Assembly (NCBI GenBank): GCA_030248195.1
Contig: JASAND010008569.1
Location: 18,115-82,114, forward strand
DNA from: Trissonchulus latispiculum
Taxonomy: Eukaryota; Nematoda; Enoplea; Enoplida; Ironidae
Direction: 5' to 3'
Length of the DNA: 64,000 nt
Shown: positions 1-14,324 of the stretch, in pieces
Numbering within the stretch: position 1 is the stretch's first letter
Layout of the letters: the number at the start of each line of letters is the position of its first letter
Notes under the pieces: model-generated
What the model was told of the DNA's origin: nothing
What the model saw: the letters and a program-made list of their open reading frames with translations, nothing else
Databases searched by the model: none
Translations under genes and position numbers: made by a program

Positions 1-890
1 AGTTGTTGGCACATATAGTAAATTGACTACGCTCGTTTCAATGGACATATTGCCGAAATCGAGGGAAGTGACCTGTGGTCACTACGGTCTATGAAGCCTA
101 TTGACCAGTGGTCAAACCCCTTTAAACAGTGTTTTTCGGCGTTTTGGTTGGGGGCATATATAGTAAATCGACTGCGCTCGTTTCATTGGGCATATTGCCG
201 AAATCGAGGGAAGTGACCAGTGGTCACTACGGTCTATGGGTTCTATTGACCAGTGGTCAAACCCCTTTAAACCGCGTTTTTCGGCGTTTTGGTTGGGTGC
301 ATATATAGTAAATCGACTACGCTCGTTTCATTGGGCATATTGCCGAAATCGAGTGAAGTGACCAGTGGTCACTACGGCCTATGAGGCCTCTTGACCAGTG
401 GTCAAACCCCTTTAAACAGCGTTTTTCGGCGTTTTGGTGGGGGGCATATATAGTAAATCGACTACGCTCGTTTCATTGGGCATATTGCCGAAATCGAGGG
501 AAGTGACCAGTGGTCACTACGGTCTATGGGTTCTATTGACCAGTGGTCAAACCCCTTAAAACGGCGTTTTTCGGCGTTTTGGTTGGGGGCATATATAGTA
601 AATCGACTACGCTCGTTTCATTGGGCATATTGCCGAAATCGAGGGAAGTGACCAGTGGTCACTACGGTCTATGAGGCCTCTTGACCAGTGGTCAAACCCC
701 TTTAAACAGCGTTTTTCGGCGTTTTGGTGGGGGGCATATATAGTAAATCGACTACGCTCGTTTCATTGGGCATATTGCCGAAATCGAGGGAAGTGACCAG
801 TGGTCACTACGGTCTACGGGGCCTACTGACAACTGGTCAAACCCCCTAAAACGCGGTTTTCGGCCCTCTGGCGGTACCCATATAGTAAAT
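1..890. repeat. 145-bp satellite array, about six monomers, with two odd palindromes per monomer
   Basis: The landmark tagtaaat recurs at 16, 161, 306, 451, 596 and 741, exactly 145 bp apart, and degenerates at 883. Each monomer carries two 15-bp perfect palindromes with a central G, gtgaccagtggtcac and ttgaccagtggtcaa, about 30 bp apart. The first monomer has one substitution in the first palindrome. Monomers 3 and 5 share the block gaggcctc and a ggtgggggg end, while monomers 2 and 4 share gggttct, so a 290-bp dimer is the higher-order unit. The array runs off the left edge of the window, so its true size is unknown. If ARP6 continues to the left, the array lies inside an ARP6 intron. Confidence 0.95.
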
Positions 891-1125
891 CCGTGTCGCT
901 GAACACGATGGGCATACTGTCAAAGTCTTTGGCGAGGCGAAAAAGTTTTCTCCTTATACCACCCACAAACAGAGGTTGCAGCGGCCAAAGCTTGGGGGCG
1001 GTGGTGAGAATTCAGTTTTACTATATATTTATATAATCACTTTTCTGCTCTACCCATGGCACTGTTCGAGCTCCTTGTATCCATTGCCTCATTGCTGGAA
1101 AGAGATCCTTTAAAATGACAGAAGG

Positions 1126-2016
1126 ACAAGTAATAAAAATGCTCCTCCGGAGCATGAAAAAGTAATATGGGTGGTGGTGAGGTTGTAAAATCAAGAGAGG
1201 ACTAGTCTTAAAAATGCTTAATATGGGGGCTAGGTTCAAAAAAAAGAAGAGGACTAGGTTGTGGGCGAATTAATATGGGCACAGCTTCGCCGAGCAACCC
1301 ATATTCGCGGGCTTTCACGCTTCGCCATGGCGATTGTCATATACAATGCCATTATTGTCAGTCAATAATAACATTTCCAGCAGTTAAACAATCGCTGCAA
1401 GTTGCTTGCTTATATATACGTAAACTATATAGTAATTTGGTTGTGCTGGACTACGGCAAGCAACTAGAAAGAACCAAGGCTATGATTGTAACGCTAACGG
1501 TTCAATAGAAATAGAAGATCGTCGGAGAGAGTCCTGAGATTATTGATAAAAAAAGAAAAAAGTAAAGTGACCCCTGGAGAGAACTCCAACCTACAGAAGG
1601 TTATAGGGGATTATTAATGTTTGCTAATTATTAGGTTATAGAGATTATTGATGAAATATAGAGTTTTCTTATCAATGGTTAAAATGCACAGTAAATAGTA
1701 AGAGTTTATCGAAAGAAATGTTTGCTTCCGCTAAAACTCGTTTATCATAGTTTATTATTTACGCACCGTAACTAAAACTGAACACTGGTGTATATACATA
1801 TGTAATACGCATGCATATAACTTTTCCAGTCCGCGAATATGGGTTGCTCGGCGAAGCTGTGCCCATATTAATTCGCCCACAACCTAGTCCTCTTCTTTTT
1901 TTTTTGAACCTAGCCCCCATATTAAGCATTTTTAAGACTAGTCCTCTCTTGATTTTACAACCTCACCACCACCCATATTACTTTTTCATGCTCCGGAGGA
2001 GCATTTTTATTACTTG
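1126..2016. mobile_element. Foldback element with about 185-bp inverted arms
   Basis: Positions 1126-1310 and 1831-2016 are near-perfect reverse complements; the outer ends read acaagtaataaaaatgctcc and its complement. The 520-bp loop has no convincing gene. The arms contain a short palindrome, ctccggag. I found no clear target-site duplication, so the superfamily is open. ORFs of 70-97 codons here are readings of the two arms and are not treated as genes. Confidence 0.85.
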
Positions 2017-2588
2017 TGCTAAATCCGTCGTACCTAATCTGTTTGGGCATGAAACCTGCTGGGAACTGACCATAATATGCAGAATATCACTAGAAACAAG
2101 TTAGTTGTGTTAAAAATTGCAATATTCCATCATTTTTTAAGTTTTTTTCAAAATTTTCATTTTTACCATAGAAACTTATGAAACCTGGCATGTTGATTCT
2201 GCAAATCAAATTTTCGAGCTAGAAGCTTCAAAAATGCTCAAAGTTGGCATATTTTGAGGTTTTTAGTGGTTTTAAAGCATTCTCTTTCCTATAGAAGCAT
2301 TAGTTAGGTCTTCCTGAAGCATACGCAAAAATTATAAAATTTGGTCACCATGTTTTTCCCCGCTCTAGTGGACCCAATGTGGGGGGAAAACATGGTCAAA
2401 TTTTTTTACTGATTGTACGCAGGGGAAAACCACTATTGCCATGTGATAGAACAAGTCATATTATGCCCGCATGCCAATTTATAGTAGCCAAAGTTTGATA
2501 GTTAGTCAGATATTGACTTGCAAACTTTCGAAAATCCTTAGCATTTTGGCCAATTTTGGGAGGTCAATTTTGGTCATGTACTGCTTAC

Positions 2589-2715
2589 TCCTACTTACGC
2601 CTAATCGTTTTCAAAACTCCACTTCCTACTTACGCCTAATTCTTTCTGTCAAAACTCACATTCCTACTTACGCCTAAAGAATGTTTATGCAAAACTCGGA
2701 TTCCTACATACGCCT
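2589..2715. repeat. Short tandem repeat, four units of about 34-40 bp
   Basis: The block tcctacttacgcctaa occurs at about 2589, 2624, 2662 and (as tcctacatacgcctaa) 2702, separated by variable T-rich spacers containing caaaact. It looks like a small minisatellite just upstream of the LINE remnant. Confidence 0.8.
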
Positions 2716-2857
2716 AAAACCCACTTTCTGACTTTGTTCCTAAAGGTGTTTGAATTTATCTTAGGATGAATTCACGTTTGCTTATGAACTAAATAGCAAT
2801 TTAGCGGTTCACCTTTATTTATTAGAAATAAATTTCCATTTTGATTGATTTGAAGAT

Positions 2858-3325
2858 TTGATCGAGAATGTACAAAGGCGTTTTACCCGTCTCATTATGA
2901 GAAATCAGGACATGAGTTATTCGGATAGAATCAACTTTTTTCAAACTGAGTCTCTTCAACAGCGTAGAGTTTATCGAGATATGGTGCTGGTGTATAAAGT
3001 TCTGCACGGTCTTATAGATATCGAGGCTTCAGATCTGTTTACTTTACAAAGTGTAGTATCAGTTAGAACAACACGTGGCCATTCTTATAAGTTAAGATTA
3101 CCGAAAATTAACCTGACCGGGGTTCAAGCGTTGTTTGCCTGCCGGGTAATTCATACTTGGAATAATTTACCTCAAAGAGTAGTTGATGCCGACACCTTAT
3201 TTTCCTTTAAAAGAGCATTAAAGGAAACCTTGTTTGATGTTAGGCATAATACGTAATGTTGCACTATTCTTTACTTTGTTCTTTTGCTTGTTAAATTCTT
3301 AATAATAAAATAATAATATATACGT
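2858..3325 (+). mobile_element. 5'-truncated LINE (non-LTR retrotransposon), 3' end of ORF2
   Basis: A 132-codon frame (2858-3256) has the C-terminal signature of non-LTR retrotransposon ORF2, beyond the reverse transcriptase catalytic core: an IENVQRRFTRLI start, a YSDRINFFQTESLQQRR segment, LVYKVLHGLID, then ARVIHTWNNLP-like and FKRALKETL-like blocks near the stop (the sequence reads CRVIHTWNNLP). It is followed by about 70 bp of AT-rich 3' UTR and an aataataaaataataata tail typical of LINE 3' ends. The reverse transcriptase and endonuclease domains are missing, as expected for a 5'-truncated copy. The clade (Jockey/CR1/L2-like) cannot be settled from this piece. The reading frame is intact, which suggests a fairly young insertion. 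Confidence 0.85.
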
Positions 3326-3667
3326 ATATATATACATGCCTAACCATAGTAATTGCTATGTTGTCAGTATATAAATGTTACAGACTAGCGTAGCCAGAAA
3401 AAAAATTTCGGAGGGGGGCAAGCCAAAATTTTACTGAAATTTTCTGAAATTAGTGCTGAAACTGAACTCTGTATGTGAGGCTGATTTCAAGTGCAAGCGG
3501 GTATTTTTAAGATATTTCGTGTAAAATTAGCGCCGTAGGCGCAATTTTTTGGAAATATTCATTCGAATTCCTATTTGGTGTCAAAATTTTTTCTTTAGCC
3601 TCCGATTTCGGGGGGGCATGCCCTCCTCGCCCCCTCCCCTGGCTACGCGGCTGGTGTTACATAATAT

Positions 3668-4285
3668 CAAGAGTTAATAATAGCAAGAGTACGACACCGT
3701 ACCCTTGCTAGTGTAATTGGCCTGTCATATGCTCGGAACATTAAGGCCGAAATCTCGGGGGGGTCACGGTTAACACAGTTAACCATGTGTTTATATGCGT
3801 TCGAATCCAAATGAATCTGATTGGCTAATCCCCTACCTTATGTCAAAATTACGTGTATAAGGTGACCCCCCCGAGATCTCGGGGGCTCAGCTTAACGTTG
3901 TTAAGCGTGTGTTTATATGCGTTTGAACTGAAATGCATTTGATTGGTTACTTAGCTGTTGCTATTGAAATGCACTGGTGAGGGCTACGATAGCTAAGTAA
4001 CCAATCAAATGCATTTCAGTTCAAACGCATATAAACACACGCTTAACAACGTTAAGCTGAGCCCCCCCGAGATCTCGGGGGGGGTCACCTTATACACGCA
4101 ATTTTGACATAAGGTAGGGGATTAGCCAATCAGATTTATTTTAGTTCAAACGCATATAAACACATGGTTAACTGTGTTAACCGTGACCCCCCCCCCGGGA
4201 TTTCGGCCTTAATGTGCCGAGCATCTGACAAGCCAATTACACTAGGAAGAGTCCCGTGTCATACTCTTCCTATCATCTACTCTTG
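3668..4285. mobile_element. CAAGAG foldback MITE, copy 1 (618 bp, 7-bp target duplication)
   Basis: The element begins caagagttaataatag and ends ...catctactcttg, flanked by a perfect 7-bp direct repeat ataatat (3661-3667 and 4286-4292). Its halves are complementary almost throughout, with a loop of about 30 nt near 3960-3990. Repeated inner blocks include ccgagatctcgggg and gcgtttgaactgaaatgcat. Copies with the same ends lie at 51798-52438 and, truncated, ending at 27775. A 7-bp duplication with CAAGAG ends fits no superfamily cleanly; P-like or Dada-like DNA transposons are possible. Confidence 0.9.
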
Positions 4286-4575
4286 ATAATATTAACAAAA
4301 CAAATATATATATAATAGATTTTACCAATTAATAAAACGTATATAAGCTAATTAAGCATACGTGTAATAACAAGTTGAAGAACTATGCATAAAGTATTAA
4401 AAATAAACCTAAAAACTCTATTCTGTACTATATATTAGTTCATAGATTAAAAATTTACGCATGTGTCCAACTCTGCTGTGGACACAATTTACCTTAATCT
4501 ATTTAATGACATATAAAGTCTGCCCGTGTGAATATGCATAATTTATCGATTAAATATCCTTTTTGTTACCTTTAG

Positions 4576-7500
4576 GTTTCCTTCGATGAAACTCATCTTG
4601 TCCTGACGGAACCGTACTTGGATTTCTCCTCTGTTCAAGAAACCTTGGATGAAATTTTCTTTGAAGATTTTGAGTTCGGTGGCCTGTTTAGAATAAATCG
4701 TACGTAAGTTTGCATCACCTTGAGTCCAGAATTTTTTTATTATTTAGGAAAAAGGGTTTGTAGGAGTGTCTTTATTGCATGCGTATCTCGCTCTGCTCTA
4801 ACCCAAAATGGGGAGGGGCATATTTTTGGAAAATTTTTCATGTGAGAAAACTAGTGATGTGCGCCGGATATTTCTTTATTTCCGAATATCCGACTATTTT
4901 GCACTAACGGATATATATCTTTATATCCGGTTATCTGCCTATTCCAAACTAAGTTCAAACAAAAGTTTTTGATTTAGCAGTTAAACAGTTAAAATTTCAA
5001 TTTTTTGGTACGCTGCGGATTTCTATTATACAGCCAAGCTACAACCTTGGTTTCACAAATATTTTCAGATAAAGTTTTGAAAACTATTTTAGAATTTTTG
5101 AAATTTTTGTCAAAACTTTTTGCTAATTTCTCATTACTTTGTCTGGAATGTAAACGGATGATCTCAAATCTGATATTATCCGGATATAAAAATATCGGGA
5201 TATCCAGATATCCAGTGCCCCTCACTAGTAAAAACTGTGAAAAATCGCTAAAAATGACTAATTTCAAGAGTTTCTAAACTAAAATAGCAAAAATTCCTTT
5301 AAAATCCTTAGGGCGATGCCAGAGATTTTTGAAAAATTTAGGGTAAAAATGGTAAAATTAGGCAATCTATTGGGTCATGGAGGAGGGGAGAGGTCGCCGA
5401 ATAGGGGCACCCCCCGTAGGGATATGCCAGAGAGTTGCTCCTCTCGCGAAAATTACGTAATATTATGACTGCGTACTACCAAGAGTAGGTACATAATGGT
5501 ATTGCTAATTTACGAACGAGATAGACGGAAGCTTCACTTCACTCAGTTTATTTAGCTCAATTCTGATACCTTTTCGCATTTGTGTAAGAAACATTTCAAA
5601 TAGCAGTAATTTATCGACAGTTATTTTAGTGCATGCTGTACTTTTATAGCACTTATTGCAGCGCAACCACCAAAAATAAAATTAAAATCGTTAAAAATTG
5701 CTTAAAATAGCAAAAAATGCTTAAAAATTTTGCAAAATTTACCCTCATGCCATACTTTTTCGGCCACTTTAGAGTTCTGGGGGAAGGCCCGAATTCTGGG
5801 GGGGGGCAACACAAGCCTGGGGAGGGAATCGATTCCCCATCACCACCCCCTTGTAGGAAAAAACTAGACAGAGTAGTCGTGTTGAGAGTTTCAGAGAAAC
5901 TTTACGCGTGGGACTAATGGGCCAAAACTTAAAATTTTATCAATTTTTTTAAATCGACTAACCGAGCGGTATTCAAGAGTGTATAATAGACAAGAGTCAG
6001 AAACTCTTAAGTTGTCATGTTGAATCATGTAATGCTCTCTGCATTAACTCGGGACCCCCCCCTACTTTGGTGGCGGTCCCACTTAGCACTAATTACACGC
6101 TTTCATATAAGCGTGTGTCTGCTCGCTGATTGGTCCATTAGTGGCTTACAGTAGCTTATTCTAGGGAATTTTTGTTGGGGGCCGTCGGGGGACGAGTCAT
6201 TATAGGGGTGGGGCGAAAATTTTTCTAAATTTTTCTAAAAACATGCTAAAAATTACTCTATTTTTATAGTAGCCGCCAGAAAAATTTGTTTCTAGTGGAG
6301 AAATAAGAGGATTTAGTGTTAAAATAAGCAAAAAGTGAGTAAATATTCCCGGCGCAGCCGGAACATTTTTGAAAATTTGGCCTTCTGAGCGATTTTTTAA
6401 GGCAAAAGTTGGTACCAATAGGGGTAACCACCCACTTTTGGGGGGATTTTGAGGAAGGTCGTTATGGGGTTGTCCCCCCCGCCCCCCGTAGAGTAAGCTC
6501 AAGTAATAGAGCTCAAGTAGTAGAGTAAGCAAGTATATAAGTAATTTATTAGTTTTTTATTAATAAATTATAACTAAATTAAATTATAATAAATTAATCT
6601 TTTTTCTTTTCTCTCCGATAATATAAAAATTGTTGCATAATACAAAAATTCAAAGGAATTTATAAAAATAGAAGTCTTAACTAAAAATTCTAATTCCACA
6701 GTGACACAGTATATGTATAGAGGTTTCGAACGATACCCAATGTAACTTGGAATCTTTTGCTAGCGTCGAGATTTTTGTGGCGCAGAAATTAGTTTTTTCT
6801 GCAAAATTGCGAAAATTGCTGTTTTTTCGAAAGATATGCATTTTACAATCAAGCTATATTGCAAGATTGCATTTTTTTGCATTTCGGCATATTTATTCAT
6901 GCCTTAGGACCAATTTGTTGCATGAATTATGCCGACAGCTGTGTCCAGTGCTTCTCAGTGCGCCAATTGGGAACCTCAGACCCCGAAATTCACAAAACAG
7001 CGAATTTTCAAATTTTTCAAAGTATGGCATATGAACCATCAATCGAAAGCTCTCAGTGCAGGGATGAATTCTTCTCATACAACTATGGCTCGGAAATGCT
7101 TCTTGTTTAAGTTAAGCGCCCTTAAATATTGTATTACATCGGGATGAACAGGGGTCTCGTTTCTTCGGAAAATCCTGTAACAAAGCTTCTGATCAGGCTT
7201 ATCCGGCTTGAAACTGTTCGAAAATGGTTCTTATTAATGGTTTTTAAATGTGCATAACAAAATAAGCTAAATATATGAAGTTGATTTGCGCAAACTTGCT
7301 TCAGTTGTCTGCAGCACCCTCATTTTCGCTGATATTCAAATTGTACTCAATGAATGGCTCATAACTTACGGAGAACTGAACGAAACAACTCAAAGTTAAA
7401 ACTTGAAATGTACGACATATGTGGCTACATTATGTGTGAAAATGAGCGAAATCCGTGGCCTAAAAGTTTTTCCCAATGGACCCCCCTTAAGCCGACTTCA

Positions 7501-10500
7501 CGCGATGGGGATTTTCATGGGGATTCCCCTGGAGAATCCCCCGGGGACACAACATTCGAAAGTTTTCCCAAAAATCTGCAGGGGATCCCCATGGGGCTTT
7601 TCATGGGAATTCTGTTCACACGATGGGGACAATCCCCTGGGGATTTACTATAGATAGCGTGTTGTCTATGCTTTGTTATTACTAATACAAACGGAGTTAC
7701 TGGATCCTCATAATTTGAGCAGTAATGATAACATCAATTAAAAATATTGTCATCATAAAAAATTATAAACAGTTTATATCAATTGGATTTAGCTCGTGAT
7801 AACTAAGGAAAAGCATATTTATAATTAGTCCATCGCTCAAATGATAGTTTTGAGAACGACTTTCTTTCTTTTTTGTTTAAAACAAATCATCAAACCTGTT
7901 AAATTTGATTTACTGTACCAATTTTTCTTGTTGCATACAATATATTATTTCATATTTAGTCAAAGTACATTTAAGACTGTCTTGGCAATAATGTCAGCTG
8001 ACTTTTGTTGCTTTCTGATTGGTTGATTCATGGGGATCCCCATAGAAAATTGCTCGGCGAGCAATCCGTCCCCATGGGGTTTTTCATGGGGATCCCCATG
8101 GCCCATGGGGAAATCCCCTGGGAAATCCCACGAAAATCCCCACCGTGTGAAATCGGCTTTAGAATAGCTATCTGTTGTGTTTAAGCTGCCACCTTATCAG
8201 TTTTTCAATACGCTGCGCGCAATCCGAGCAGTCGATGTTGTCTGGTTGTGGACTCGGGACATTCCTTCACCCATGTTATTCCTTACTTCAAGGGCCAGCC
8301 CATTAAAGAGGCAATGGTCAGGTACGTATGCCTTGCACTCCCACTGTCACTAGCATACATTTATCTCTGAAGTCACTTGATCTACTCTATCTTGGAAAGA
8401 AATCTTCCAGTATATGTATACTAGACCTGGACCAGAATCGTGTGGAGCCTGATCTAGGTTTTTAAAATTACCTTTTCGCAGTGGCGTAGGCAGTCAAATA
8501 TTTCGGGGGCGCATCCAAAAATTTTTAGCATCTGCCCTGATTTTTCAAATTTGTTATTCGCTTGTTTCAGGCTTTTTCGGATCACTTATTAATGCGTATA
8601 AGTTATGACAACTAAACATGTTGAAATTTTCAAAGGTACATGTATATACATAAATTTATGTAGCAGGTGCGCAAGGGTATGGGAGGCAGAGCCACCCAGA
8701 AGCTGGAAAAATTTTGTGAATTTGCAATAAATGTCAAAATTAAAATGTTTAAAAATATTATCAAATCGCATAAATAACGATTGTGCCATTTGGAATTCCT
8801 GTAAAAATTCGCTTACTGAAACTATTTTTGGAAACAATATCTACAAACTTGTTAGATCATAAATGCGAAATGTTCGATCTTTAACTAAAAGAGGGTTTGG
8901 GGGCGGTAGCGAGGGTTTGGGGGCGGTAGCCCCCAGCTAAAAGCCAGACCTTTTTAGAATATGACAGGATTGAAACCAATTTTTCACAGAAAGTTTTGTC
9001 AAAATTTCAGAAAATTTAGCCTTGACTTTTGATGTGCAAATACGTTTTTCCTGAGTTAGCTAATAAAATTTGTGCCCACCTCTCGAAAGTTTTTTAAAAT
9101 TACCCCCGACAAGGCAAACTTTCCGGTGTGCAAATTTGTTTCTTGGGGAATCCCCCCTCTCTTGCCTACTCCCCTGCCGTTTGGTTCTAGTTCTTAAAAA
9201 TTACCGTTTCGTTAGAACTAGGTATGTCTTGTTTTAGAGGAGAAACAGATAACTTTTAATTGTGAGCAAAGTAGGCATATAGACATAATTTATTTGCCTT
9301 TATTTCAGAATTGATGTCGGTGGGAAGGCCCTCACAAATCATATGAAGGAAATAATCTCCTACAGGTGCTAAATTATTAGTTTTCAGGACTGGATTGCGC
9401 CTTGATGGCTTAATCGGCGCTAATGGTTTTGCGGGGGCCTCAGATGATTTTGAGTCACAACTTATTCGTCAATTTTCGTGGTGTATTCTACAGCTGTCTT
9501 GGACTACCATCACATATAGAGCTTTAGCTTATCTTGCTAGATGTGTGTCGTTGCAGCGCGGTGTGGATTTGCAATTCTTGGTCCTTACAGTTCGGGGCTT
9601 AAATTTAAACTTAGGCTAAAGCTTAGTTTTTCCACACTCTTTATTTGGTCTCTCATCGTGGAAGCCAGTAAAAACGCGCAACGTTTCAGCATAGCTGTAT
9701 TCCCGCAGAAATACTTCCTTTGTATGTAAATAGATTACTTTGTTACATTTTTCATGTATCACCGTTTTAGACAGCTTCATGTACTGGACGAAACGTATGT
9801 GATAAATCAGTGTAAAGAGCTGGCTTGTTTTGTCTCACAAGATTTCATGGCAGACATGAAAAGGGCAAAACTTAAACGATCATGCAATGAGATTGTCAGA
9901 GACTATGTCCTGCCTGACTTTGTCAACGTTCATCGTGGCGTTCTGAGGGAACCGGGCGGTGGAAAACCGTTGGCTGCTGCAACAGAAACAGAACAGGTAT
10001 CCGTTGTCACTCCAGCTGTGTCATTATAATGTTTAGTCTGATGTGATACTGTCGGATTATCGGATCAACGCTGTTAAGGGGGGCTACGAACGGATTAGCC
10101 CGACATCGTCGGAGAGAGCTACTTCCCCCCCCCAACGTTAGCCAACATATCAAAGTAAAAAAGTTTAGGGTAGGCAACAATCTATCTCATATACACAGTT
10201 TTTGGCAGGACGCCAAAGTACAAAATTTGGTTCGAAAAATGGGATTTTTCAAAAAGGTATTTTCAGCTCTGGTGGATTAACGGTTTAACAAATTCTGAAA
10301 TTTTCAGCCATAATTGTTAACTGTTACTAGTACTAAATATTAAAAGTATTCCGGCTTTCGAGCATTGCTTCCTTCTTCAGCTATAGCAGCTCAAAGTTTG
10401 AAATTTGGCAACAAGTTACGATGTGACCGTGCGCTGTTTTCGATCTAATAAAATTGACAGCCCCTAGCCTAACTTGCTTTTTACCAAATATTAGCTTCTA

Positions 10501-13500
10501 ATAGGGACAAACTGTTTGTAAGTTTCGAGGGCTTTGGTTTTCTGGTTAGTGTGCTATCAATTTTTTGTTAAGAAATAAACCTTATTTTTAGGCCTGAGAA
10601 GCTAAGCGCAGTAAAATGGGGTCAAAAATTTTTTGTTTTCGATTTTGCCGAGAAGGTGCTTATAGGGGTTATTTTACCTGCTGAATCCTAATATGAAATC
10701 CGTTTTTCGATATGACGCTTCCTTCGTTCAGTATGCGCTTACAACTGTCTAGAGCTTTTTGGAGCGATCGCCATCCATACTTCGAGAAATCAATCTAGCA
10801 TTTCTGAGCATTTGGAGCGAAGTTTACTGACCTAGCTTTCTGCACATCTTGGTACACTCACTGGCCTGTAATGCGCAAAGTTTCAGCCGATTCTGCCATA
10901 GTACTTTGGAGTATTGACTCACATCTTCGAAATGGCACCAAATAACACCGACATTATCGATAATGTAATCTACCACTGCAAACGGGGGGATTAACGAAAT
11001 CACGTCATTTTTACAACAGTTAAGGCAGATACTTGGAGTAGTATTTGAAGCAAAGCGGGGTTCATTTGGTAAACCACAGCTCATTAGACGTTTGTTAACC
11101 TCCACCCGTATAGACCTACAGCGCCCAATTTTTCCCACTTTGATTGTATCTCACAGAAAAGTATACATTGATCTAAGGACTGTTTTGCACGATATCAAAG
11201 CGCTACGTATATGTCAAAACTATTTCTGGGAAATTTGGGTACCGTACCTTGCGCATAGCGATCAGGGCGAGTCGAAGTTTGAGTACGTGTCATGTCGAGC
11301 TTTGGACCCACAACACCAACTTCTGATGGCTCCACTGGACGCTACGCTGCATGGAATTATTTCAAACTTTAAACTATTTTACACTAAACCTAATACTATT
11401 ATGTGGTAAAAGACTAACTAGCTGTTCCAACATCGAACTTTTAGTGAAATTCGTAGCCCCCCTCCGCTTAATTTGCAATGGAGATCGGTGAAATTAGGAA
11501 GTTGGAGAAATTAATTTGCTTGCTGATTCAGCGCAATCCGTGTTCAACACTTTATTACTGCACCTTCATGCCGTTGTTTTGCTGAAGTGATCAGTAGGCA
11601 GTCTGCAGTTCCAGAATAATTAGCGGTCACGTCTAGATAATTATATAATATTTCAGGTAATTCGGTTGGGTAATGAACGTTTTACGGTTCCAGAAATATT
11701 GTTTCATCCTTCAGATATTGGCCTAAATCAGATGGGCATCAGTGAAGCCTTGCTGCATGTCACCAATGAATGCCCTTCTGGTTCGTGAAAGCCTTGATTG
11801 CAGATTTGCCGTTCAATTTGTTTGCTCTGTTCAATCAATGCGCTGTTCAATCTGTTTCTACCGTTAGTAACTGTATGCTGTTGTGTATACTAACCAGTTT
11901 TTTGCTCAAAAACCGCGTGTAATTATATCCACACCTTTTTCTGGAAAATAGCAAAAACGTTTGGCGAACGTTACCCCAAAATTTTGGACAAATTTTGCCA
12001 AATGGTTGGCACTTTTTCCAATTCGTATTCATTTGTTTCCACATATTTATCGTTGCTGGGGGGCTTTGCCCCCCCCCAGAACCCCCTTTTGCACGAATAT
12101 ATACTTTTTATTTTTGGGATTATTTAAGGATTAGTTACATATTATTATTGGTTACAGTTATAATTGTCCGTGCATGAACTAAAACACCAAAATGCACACT
12201 AAAAACGTTTCACCAAATATTTCAGTTTTTGAAGCAAAATTTGCTGGTTTCTTGCAAAGTTTTGTGCTACATGAGGCCTTTCGAAAGCACTGGCGCCTTC
12301 GGCACACTGCTGTTTTCCTTCGTTCTTTCTATCAAGTCAAACCCAATAAATGCAGGTCATCGTTGTAACTGCTCAATTTTTTAATTTTTTCGATCTGATT
12401 TGCTGAGACTTCTCCAAATTTTGCAGTAAATTAGAGTTTTAAGTTTCTTATAAAGAAGAGGCCTCTAAAGTACATCGGAATAATTTTGTTACCAATAAAA
12501 TTATATACATGTAATAAACAAAACGCGAGTAAATTAGGAATTTTTAGGTAATAGTTACACTTTTCTGAAAAATAGCAAAAACTTTGGGGTGGTGTGCAAC
12601 TTTACACGGCCACAAAAACACTGATACTAACTGTATGCTGCAACTGATCATAATAAAAATAAACAAAGTCGCTTGTAGATGTGTGCATTTGATAAAGGTT
12701 ATGAGAAAAGAAGGAAAGTTGTGTTCATTAAGAATTAGATAAACTAATTTGGCTCATGATACTCTAGTTGTTTTTTATGGTGGAAGAGTTAGCTCAATGT
12801 TGACGCCATTCTTAAGGTCGCACTTCCCTTACATTCAGTCCACTTTGGAAACCTATAACTTACTCAATATTGAGAGCTATGAATTGAGTGACATATCAAA
12901 ATGAAGCTCTACATCTTCTGCGTCGTTTGGTCTCATTGAAACGTGTCTACCTAGTTTGGAGTTTTCGCAAACTTACCAAACGCAGCCACAATTTTTGACC
13001 AAAATTTTTTCTGAAAAAATTTAAAGCAACAAGAAAATGGTCGTATCCAATGTGTTTAAGAGATAATTTGCCAGGGACGGTTTTTTGATTTTGTCAAAAT
13101 ATCATTTCAGTATGCAGAAATTGAGCATTTTCCGAAAATTTGGCATTTTTTCCAACTTTGAAAAATCATTGCTCTTGATTGGAGGCTGATAAAGAGAAAA
13201 ACAAAAAACCGCCCCGGGCAAATTGTCTAAACATACTGTGTGCAAAATATCTTTTAGATCCACCCATTGGTTTTGGAGCAATCTTCGGTCAAAAAATTTT
13301 GGCCGCAATTTGACGAAATCAGTTATTCGACCAGAACTTTAGACTCATTCCGTGTACAGGGCTCTAATTAACCTAATTTGTGCCTCTTTCGAAGCTCTTT
13401 CATTTGAGTATAAACTTGTCTACGCTTGTAGTGTACACTGGCTCCAATTCGACAAAACCTGTTTTCAGCAAGATCGTGTCAAAAATAACCAAATTGCGAG

Positions 13501-14280
13501 CAAAAATTGATCAAAAATTCACTGCTCAAAAACGATAAGAGCTAGAGACTTATGTCTAAAAGCAAACTTGTAGAGCACATAATAAGCTTTAAAATGATTA
13601 TAGTCGCTGGGAATAATTTTCTATATATAGTTCTAGAACTTCAAATTTCTGTTTCTCACTGTACATAAATGTTATGAAGCTCGCGTTTTTGCAGGACGTT
13701 TATTATCATTACCGATGTATTTTCTAAAAATTTGAATGAAATCGGGCAATAATTGCACTTTCTGTAACTATATCTGCACGTAAGGGGAGCACAACCTTAA
13801 GATATATACGCTTTGCCTTTTTTACGAGTTTTTATAATTTTTTAGTGCTTCAGCCACATTTGTTAAGCAACATTCTTCTAACGGGAGGCAGCTGCAGATT
13901 TTCCGGTTTTAATAGTCGCGTGTAAGTTTAAAGCGGAATGAATCTGATATATTTAGATAAAGCGCCTATTCCCTTGCAGTCTTATTCTAATTACTTTACC
14001 TGAGTAGTTAAGTTTTGATGAATGCCACCGGGGCCAAATTTTTGGGTGGGGAATTATACCAAAGATGTGCTTATGCTAAAAAAGTTGATTTACTCAGAAA
14101 CTTGTTTTTACCGAATCACAGCTAAGTTGTTTTAAAAACCTCAGGCTAAGCTTAAATTCGTTCTGACCTATATATTTGCCAGAGTAAAGTCGAGGATGCC
14201 ATGAGCATCCATTTTGGGGAACGGTGTTTATGCAGGCCAAGTAAAATAATCAAAAAGAGACTGGTATTAATGTCCCAATA

Positions 14281-14324
<44 letters not shown>

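Noticed and set aside
1..890. CRISPR-like regular repeats
   Set aside because: Units are contiguous 145-bp tandem copies without unique spacers, in an intron-bearing animal genome.
8186..8200. Alternative ARP6 splice: donor at 4704 (gtaagt) and acceptor after cag at 8200
   Set aside because: The donor at 4700 (gtacgt) with the acceptor after aag at 8185 restores frame and gives a segment of the same length as other ARP6 proteins; the alternative loses residues or breaks frame.
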